Positions 21,862 through 22,034 of a stretch of 22,034 nucleotides of DNA are shown one piece after another; the first letter of the stretch is position 1; each line of letters opens with the position of its first letter. The notes below the pieces were generated by a model. The model ran no database searches, was not told the DNA's origin, and saw only the letters and a list, made by a program, of their open reading frames with translations. The DNA lies in NCBI GenBank assembly GCA_036375895.1, contig DASVBJ010000187.1, positions 1 through 22,034 on the forward strand, written 5' to 3'. The stretch comes from DASVBJ01 sp036375895 (GTDB lineage Bacteria; Actinomycetota; Actinomycetes; JACCUZ01). The translations under genes and the position numbers were made by a program.

Positions 21862-22034
21862 GTGCCGCATCTCGCCTGCTGGTCATGCGGACGCCAGATC
21901 TATACGGTCTCGCCCCTCGATTCGCTGTTCTCTGAGGAGCGCCGCTGCCCACGTTGCGGCGCATTCCTCAACCCGGAACGGCGTGGCGAGGAACGGCGCG
22001 AACGGAATCGCCGCCAGAACCCGCCGGACAGCCC
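21862..22034 (+). CDS. small zinc-ribbon protein (5' part; runs off the window)
   Basis: GTG at 21862 opens a frame of 57 residues still open at the window end: MPHLACWSCGRQIYTVSPLD, then SLFSEERRCPRCGAFLNPER and an Arg/Glu-rich tail. Two CxxC knuckles (C6/C9 and C29/C32) form a zinc ribbon. The highly charged tail GEERRERNRR follows. I know similar short proteins in actinobacteria but no function. It follows the TrpB-like gene by 23 nt on the same strand, with GGAAAGAG upstream at a long spacing, so co-transcription is likely. Confidence 0.7.
   Translation, partial: MPHLACWSCGRQIYTVSPLDSLFSEERRCPRCGAFLNPERRGEERRERNRRQNPPDS

Overview
The window is GC-rich (roughly 70-75% by eye), with GC-ending codons, many GTG starts and many 4-bp start/stop overlaps. 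A bacterial proteasome activator (Bpa), a complete conservon (Cvn) signalling operon, a DUF3099 protein and a DUF6457 protein all point to a free-living actinomycete. I cannot fix the genus. There are no rRNA, tRNA, CRISPR, phage or insertion-sequence genes. The content looks like ordinary chromosome with small accessory pieces in the intergenic gaps.

Layout. Positions 2-2724 (+) hold the end of a YkoE-type substrate-binding subunit, a fused double ATPase and a transmembrane subunit, together a YkoEDC-type ECF importer (thiamine-precursor class). Positions 2735-5331 (-) hold a tiny DUF3099 membrane protein, an MpaB/DUF2236 oxygenase-like protein and a family III CoA transferase whose two halves appear to be in swapped order. 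Positions 5489-10061 (-) hold cvnD, cvnC, cvnB and cvnA: a sensor kinase with a very long disordered tail, a roadblock protein, a DUF742 protein and a small GTPase. Divergent from it, positions 10193-11009 (+) hold mobA and a DUF6457 partner. Then come a PIG3-type quinone oxidoreductase (11112-12101) and an MscS-type channel (12216-13301).

Positions 13546-17781 (+) form a translationally coupled operon: a PadR regulator, an ABC ATPase, a large FtsX-type permease and a 53-aa basic ORF. A PadR-like promoter/operator with five evenly spaced half-sites lies in front. Next are bpa (17878-18453), an orphan AbiEi/DUF559-like putative nuclease (18591-19466) bracketed by two copies of one near-identical long palindrome, a convergent HAD-IIB phosphatase (19599-20402, -), a divergent TrpB2-type tryptophan synthase beta chain (20477-21838) and the start of a small zinc-ribbon protein at the window end.

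The most interesting points are the permuted CoA transferase, the paired 25-bp-arm palindromes around the DUF559-like gene, the ordered ATAC/GTAT array controlling the PadR-ABC operon, and the 24-bp-period direct repeat in the cvnA/mobA divergent region. I see no obviously new multi-gene system. These are local oddities, each of which can be tested.
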